From the NCBI GenBank assembly GCA_030044455.1, contig JASHVU010000416.1, positions 1-8,467 of the forward strand: a stretch of 8,467 bases of DNA, in the 5' to 3' direction. Position numbers and translations under genes: made by a program. Below the pieces are notes generated by a model, which saw only the letters and a list, made by a program, of their open reading frames with translations, was not told the origin of the DNA and did not search any database. Positions 5,484 to 8,467 of the stretch are shown here, piece by piece (positions within the stretch are counted from its first letter, which is position 1; each line of letters begins with the position of its first letter). This DNA is from Acidobacteriaceae bacterium. GTDB lineage: Bacteria > Acidobacteriota > Terriglobia > Terriglobales > Acidobacteriaceae.

Positions 5484-5801
5484 TCACTGCCAACCAATCA
5501 ATTCCTCGGCGTCGTCGACCAAGACCACGTCATATCGTTCGATCATGGGCATCAACAATCCCTCGAGCTCCGTCTTCCAAAGTTCTCCTTCGTAGAACTT
5601 CGCTTTCATCGGCTCGCGGGACGCAAGATCGGGGAAGCCGCGCATGAAGAAAAACGTGTCGGGATCCTCGATTGAAAGCCAGGGGCCGAGAATCTTCATC
5701 CCGATCTCAGCATGCGCAGGCATCGATTTGCTGCGGAAGATGGCGAGGAACTGGTCACGCTTGCCTGGGTTCAGCTTGTATGTGCGCATTTCGACGATCA
5801 T
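5484..5801 (-). CDS. NIPSNAP family protein
   Basis: A complete 105-residue NIPSNAP-domain protein. It opens with the family's MIVEMRTYKLNPGKRDQFL (1-19) and continues with a central GPWLSIEDPDTFFFMRGFPDLASR (residues 39-62 in outline) and a helix rich in Met/Glu. The fold is a ferredoxin-like alpha-beta barrel that forms dimers. Bacterial members are mostly of unknown function, and no catalytic residues can be assigned. The start ATG at 5801 is preceded by GAGGAG about 9 nt away. It lies in the middle of the folC operon, 54 bp after the acyltransferase stop and 37 bp before the C26 hydrolase start. It is therefore co-directional and very likely co-transcribed, but nothing ties its function to those neighbours. 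Confidence 0.9.
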   Translation of the reverse strand: MIVEMRTYKLNPGKRDQFLAIFRSKSMPAHAEIGMKILGPWLSIEDPDTFFFMRGFPDLASREPMKAKFYEGELWKTELEGLLMPMIERYDVVLVDDAEELIGWQ

Positions 5802-5855
5802 CTTCCGATTCTCCTCATGGCAGTCTCTATTGTCCGGCCCACAATGGCAGCAGCT

Positions 5856-6635
5856 TTAAGAAACCGCGAGCGATTCGGCTTCAACCCGCGCCCCGGCCTC
5901 AAGCATCGCCTCAATTGCCGCGCGCACTCTCGCTGTGAGTTCGTCGGTCTGGCGCACTGTCATCCCTTTGGTCTCGATCGGCTCGCCGACATTCAGAATC
6001 AAATCTCCCGGATAAAAGTGGTGCGTGTGGATAGGCAGCAGATCATACACGCCGCTCAGCGCCACCGGAATCAGCGGTACCTGGGCGCGAATCGAGAGAA
6101 ATGCCGCGCCGGAAAGGAATGCCTGCAACTGCCCATCGGGAGTCCGAGCCCCCTCAGGAAACACGAAGAGAGGCATGCCCGCGCGCAACGCCTTGACGCC
6201 GGCGCCAAGGCTGCCCAGCGCGGCGTGTGCGTTGCCAACGTCGATAGGAATCTGCCCCGACCGCTCGAGGTACCAGCCGATGAATGCAATTTTCCAAAGC
6301 TCCTTCTTGGCCAGGATTCTGAACTGAAAGGGCAGGGAAGAAAAAACTACCGGCGTGTCCATATACGAGGTGTGATTCGAAGCGTAAACGGCCACCGGAT
6401 ACTTGTGCAGATTTTCCGCGCCGCGAATGGTCACGCGCGAGCCAGAAAGCCAGACACACCACCGCGCCCACTTTTGCGCAATGCGGTGCTGAATGCGTCC
6501 GCTCTTTTCAAACAAAGATACAAACAGCGCCAACGAGCCCCAGAAACCTGTCACGATGCTCAGCGCCGGGGTCTGCACCAGGTTTGTTCGCCAGCGGTAG
6601 AACCTTGGCACGGGATTGGGCCGGCGCACTCTCAT
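5856..6635 (-). CDS. plsC: 1-acyl-sn-glycerol-3-phosphate acyltransferase (PlsC family)
   Basis: A 259-residue PlsC/LPLAT-family enzyme that moves an acyl group to lysophosphatidic acid (or a related lysolipid) at the cytoplasmic membrane. A hydrophobic segment at about 21-42 anchors the N-terminus. The acyltransferase motifs appear in order: I, NHTSYMD with His88 and Asp93 (HX4D, 87-93); II, SGQIPIDV (126-133); III, FPEGARTPDG (159-168); IV, VPLIPVALSG (186-195). All catalytic positions are intact. The ATG at 6635 overlaps the folC stop as ATGA, which implies coupled translation. The final 20 residues are Ala/Glu-rich. Genome-specific roles such as ornithine-lipid or other O-acylation cannot be excluded, since the family is broad and many genomes hold several copies. 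Confidence 0.93.
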   Translation of the reverse strand: MRVRRPNPVPRFYRWRTNLVQTPALSIVTGFWGSLALFVSLFEKSGRIQHRIAQKWARWCVWLSGSRVTIRGAENLHKYPVAVYASNHTSYMDTPVVFSSLPFQFRILAKKELWKIAFIGWYLERSGQIPIDVGNAHAALGSLGAGVKALRAGMPLFVFPEGARTPDGQLQAFLSGAAFLSIRAQVPLIPVALSGVYDLLPIHTHHFYPGDLILNVGEPIETKGMTVRQTDELTARVRAAIEAMLEAGARVEAESLAVS

Positions 6636-7957
6636 GCTTCCTGCCTCGCGCCCAACAGCAGCGATCGCGCTTCTCCCACCAAGTACACCGATCCCGAGAC
6701 AACAATCGGGCTGCCGACAGCAAGCTCTTCCGCGGTCTTCAGCGCTTCACTCACGTTTTCTTCCGCAACGGCCTTTGTGCCCGTGGCGCGCGCTGCCGCA
6801 AGCAGCTCGTCGATGCTCGCGGCGCGGCTGGAGTGAATCGGCGCCAGAATTACGTGCTCAAAGATCGGAAAGAGAATCTGGGCCATCTCAGCGATGGGCT
6901 TGTCGCGCAGGCAGCCAAAGACCAGCACCTTGGCGCTATTGTCGCCAAGCAGGCTGCGTAGCCCTGCGCGCAGCGCCCACGCTCCGGCCGGATTATGCGC
7001 CACATCCAGGATCCACTCAACTCCGCCGCTGCGCACGCGCTCAAGCCGGCCTGGCCAGCGCGTCAGCTTGATTCCATCGGCAATCGCTGCCGCGGTCACC
7101 GGGAAGCCGTGGCGCTCCGCCAGTTCAACCGCGGAAGCGATCGCCAACGCCAGATTGCGATGCTGATGCGCTCCTTTGAGCGGCGAATTGACTTCAATCT
7201 GCGCGCCCAGGGCGTGAACCGTGTATGGATCTTCTGCGCCGAGCAACCCCGGCATGTAGCGCGCAGCATTCACTCCCTGCACGTTCAGCTCGGTTGCCAC
7301 CTCGCCCAGCACCTGGTTGGCTTCAGCGTGCTGCGGCAACGTGATGAGTGTGCCGTTCCGGCGCATGATTCCCGCCTTCTCGCGCGCAATGGCGGTGATT
7401 GTCGGCCCCAGCCACTCCATGTGGTCGAGCGAAATGTCGGTGATCACCGAGAACAGCGGATCGACAACATTGGTCGCATCCAGGCGGCCGCCCATCCCCA
7501 CCTCAAGAACCGCAATCTGGGCTCCAGCCTCGGCAAAGTAAAGGAAGGCGAGCGCGGTAAGGATCTCAAAGTAACTGGGCTGTTGCGGGAGCTTCTGCAC
7601 TTTAACCATTTGGCCGGCGGTGCCGGAGACTCGAAAAAAAAGCCGCGCAAAATCGTCGTCTGCAATCTCGCTCCGGTCAATTCGAATGCGCTCGTTGGCG
7701 CGTTCCAGGTGCGGCGAGGTGTAGAGGCCGGTGCGCACACCCGCGGCGCTCAGGATCGACGCCAGCGTCGCTGCCGTCGATCCCTTGCCGTTGGTTCCGG
7801 CAATTAGAATTGCAGGGAACTTCAACTGCGGGTTGCCCAACTCGGCGAGCAGCACCCTGATCTCATCGAGCGAGAATTTTCTGCGCGGCTGCCCGGCCTT
7901 TTGATACAGCTCGGGCGTCATGGTGTTGAGTTGTTCGATGGCCGCAGCGTAAGACAT
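6632..7957 (-). CDS. folC: Bifunctional folylpolyglutamate synthase / dihydrofolate synthase FolC
   Basis: A 441-residue Mur-ligase-superfamily protein of normal FolC length. The ATP P-loop AGTNGKGST is at 53-61. EVGMGGRLDATN (152-163) and DISLDHMEWLG (174-184) supply metal ligands. EKAGIMR (193-199) holds Lys194, the usual carbamylated lysine. HQHRNLALA (264-272), WPGRLE (301-306) and DVAHNPAGA (318-326) mark the central and C-terminal domains. It joins L-glutamate to dihydropteroate and then extends folate gamma-polyglutamate chains. The start at ATG 7957 gives the N-terminus expected of the family. There is no clear Shine-Dalgarno; a TATACT (complement of 7967-7972) sits about 10 bp upstream, so a near-leaderless message is possible, though I find no -35 box. 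It heads the operon folC-plsC-NIPSNAP-C26 hydrolase-rsmG. Its stop overlaps plsC by 4 nt. Confidence 0.97.
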   Translation of the reverse strand: MSYAAAIEQLNTMTPELYQKAGQPRRKFSLDEIRVLLAELGNPQLKFPAILIAGTNGKGSTAATLASILSAAGVRTGLYTSPHLERANERIRIDRSEIADDDFARLFFRVSGTAGQMVKVQKLPQQPSYFEILTALAFLYFAEAGAQIAVLEVGMGGRLDATNVVDPLFSVITDISLDHMEWLGPTITAIAREKAGIMRRNGTLITLPQHAEANQVLGEVATELNVQGVNAARYMPGLLGAEDPYTVHALGAQIEVNSPLKGAHQHRNLALAIASAVELAERHGFPVTAAAIADGIKLTRWPGRLERVRSGGVEWILDVAHNPAGAWALRAGLRSLLGDNSAKVLVFGCLRDKPIAEMAQILFPIFEHVILAPIHSSRAASIDELLAAARATGTKAVAEENVSEALKTAEELAVGSPIVVSGSVYLVGEARSLLLGARQEA

Positions 7958-8027
7958 GGAAGCTTAAGTATAAAATCTGCGCCGCAAGGCGATCTCCATG
8001 GAGGGAGTCTTATACCGCGCTGCTAGG
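7958..8027. other. Short gap upstream of folC with small palindromes
   Basis: The 70-bp gap holds a perfect 10-bp palindrome CTCCATGGAG at 7994-8003 and a small GC hairpin CGCC-GCAA-GGCG (7980-7991). On the - strand the hairpin lies just before a T-rich stretch and could act as a weak terminator of the upstream small gene. The TATACT noted at folC also lies here. These are minor and not clearly functional. Confidence 0.3.
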
Positions 8028-8312
8028 TCAATTCCTTCTTTTGGGTTTTGGCATCTGGGTGATGTTTGAAGAGATTTGCTCATTGTTCGCTGGGCTCGGC
8101 AGAAGCTGGCGCACGTGCTCCTTTCCTTTTCCTTCCGCTTTTTCAAAAAGTTCCCAAAGTGCATCGACCAAAATGTCGTTTGTCGTGGTCCTCTTACTGC
8201 CGCGGCGCCGCCGCGATTGACCGAGCAAGAGAATCGCCATCCGGTCTTCGGCAGTCAAGCAAACCGAGGTCCTCTGGGCGTCATCGGGGATGTGCTTCTC
8301 TCTCGGGCTCAT
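8028..8312 (-). CDS. Small ribbon-helix-helix-type DNA-binding protein
   Basis: A 94-residue basic protein with the outline of a ribbon-helix-helix (RHH, CopG/Arc-like) domain. A strand RTSVCLT (14-20) is followed by a first helix (EDRMAILLLGQSRRRR, 22-37), a GSKR turn and a second helix TTTNDILVDALWELFEK (42-58). RHH dimers insert the strand pair into the DNA major groove and act as transcription repressors or antitoxins. Residues 60-94 are polar and end in KPKRRN, a disordered basic tail. No toxin lies downstream: the next gene on this strand is folC, 70 bp on. The start at ATG 8312 is the only one that keeps the strand; no Shine-Dalgarno is evident. The upstream region is shared with a divergent + strand gene, so the protein may control both. 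The family assignment is from pattern only. Confidence 0.6.
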   Translation of the reverse strand: MSPREKHIPDDAQRTSVCLTAEDRMAILLLGQSRRRRGSKRTTTNDILVDALWELFEKAEGKGKEHVRQLLPSPANNEQISSNITQMPKPKRRN

Positions 8313-8326
8313 AACGCAAAAACTGC

Positions 8327-8355
8327 TTGACGTCGTTTTAATATTGTCGCATTAT
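8327..8355 (+). promoter_or_regulatory. Promoter of the divergent + strand gene
   Basis: TTGACG (8327-8332) and CATTAT (8350-8355) are separated by 17 bp. They match the sigma-70 -35 box at 5 of 6 and the -10 box at 4 of 6 positions. The transcript would begin near 8362 and have a leader of about 70 nt before the start at 8433. On the - strand an overlapping weaker pair, TTGCAC (complement of 8365-8370) and GACAAT (complement of 8343-8348), could serve the RHH gene. The two start regions therefore share the same 45 bp. Confidence 0.5.
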
Positions 8356-8357
8356 TA

Positions 8358-8383
8358 CGTTATAGTGCAATAAAGTAGTAACG
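8358..8383. promoter_or_regulatory. Candidate operator in the RHH divergent region
   Basis: CGTTA (8358-8362) and TAACG (8379-8383) form a 5-bp inverted repeat 16 bp apart. It lies over the start region of the + strand promoter and near the -35 of the - strand one. RHH regulators often bind short repeats in such spots. The arms are short and the symmetry could be chance. Confidence 0.25.
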
Positions 8384-8432
8384 GCGAGACTACTCCGAGC
8401 ATCAAGGTATTACGATTCGTAGGGGAATTGGA

Positions 8433-8467
8433 ATGGACTCCACAGACCAATTCGAAGTTGAGCTGAG
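8433..8467 (+). CDS. Start of an unidentified + strand gene (truncated by the window)
   Basis: ATG at 8433 is preceded by AGGGG (8421-8425) at a 7-nt spacing, and the frame is open to the window end with residues MDSTDQFEVEL. Together with the promoter upstream this supports a real gene, but eleven residues are too few to identify it. The FE-x-EL pattern recalls short hypothetical or anti-sigma-like proteins of Acidobacteriota, which is no more than a hint. Confidence 0.6.
   Translation, partial: MDSTDQFEVEL

Noticed and set aside
5829..5845. Hairpin ATTGT-loop-ACAAT between plsC and the NIPSNAP gene
   Set aside because: The 5-bp stem is weak and no T-run follows on the - strand, so it is unlikely to end transcription inside the operon.
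5712..6836. A 374-codon + strand frame opposite plsC and the end of folC
   Set aside because: It is a mirror of well-conserved - strand genes in GC-rich DNA and shows no protein family pattern. A similar 270-codon frame at 6995-7807 opposite folC was rejected for the same reason.
8000..8035. A stretch with tRNA-like T-arm look (CTAGGTCAATTCC)
   Set aside because: No cloverleaf could be drawn and it overlaps the end of the RHH gene.
1..8467. CRISPR arrays, insertion sequences, rRNA or tRNA genes
   Set aside because: No regularly spaced repeat array, transposase-like frame with terminal repeats, or RNA-gene signature was seen on either strand.

Overview
The window looks like a stretch of a GC-rich Acidobacteriota (Terriglobia-type) chromosome close to the chromosome-partitioning locus. 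This placement is inferred from the style of the proteins (FolC, the FtsX/MacB-type permease tail), from the Sec-independent housekeeping gene set, and from an intergenic repeat that resembles ones I remember from that phylum. No database search was possible.

Layout. Positions 1-135 are the last codons of an ABC-transporter permease on the + strand. Positions 136-623 hold no convincing gene, but contain a C-run element, a 14-bp direct repeat and hairpins. Then, all on the - strand, come an orphan Phd/YefM-type antitoxin (624-860) with a palindromic operator over its promoter, parB (939-1847) and parA (1953-2798). The 459-bp gap 2799-3257 carries two parS centromere sites, a set of degenerate DnaA-box-like motifs and two palindromes. 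On the + strand follows a methylmalonyl-CoA decarboxylase-like crotonase (3258-4031). It faces a tightly packed - strand operon, read from high to low coordinates: folC (7957-6632), plsC-type acyltransferase (6635-5856), NIPSNAP protein (5801-5484), class-I glutamine-amidotransferase-like C26 hydrolase (5446-4685) and rsmG (4688-4059). Upstream of folC is a small ribbon-helix-helix protein (8312-8028). It is divergent from a + strand gene that starts at 8433 and runs off the window.

How the genes fit together. ParA, ParB and parS form a complete origin-segregation system. rsmG near parAB is the common bacterial arrangement around the replication origin, but here a divergent decarboxylase gene sits between them. 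The folC operon combines folate (poly)glutamylation, lysophosphatidic-acid-type acylation, a gamma-glutamyl hydrolase-like enzyme and 16S rRNA methylation, with ATGA start/stop overlaps at two junctions. Two small DNA-binding proteins (Phd-like and RHH) lie near the ends without visible toxins.

No previously undescribed multi-gene system is evident. The points most worth a second look are the parS/DnaA-box-like gap, the orphan Phd with its operator, the acidobacterial-type repeat, and the folC/C26 hydrolase pairing.
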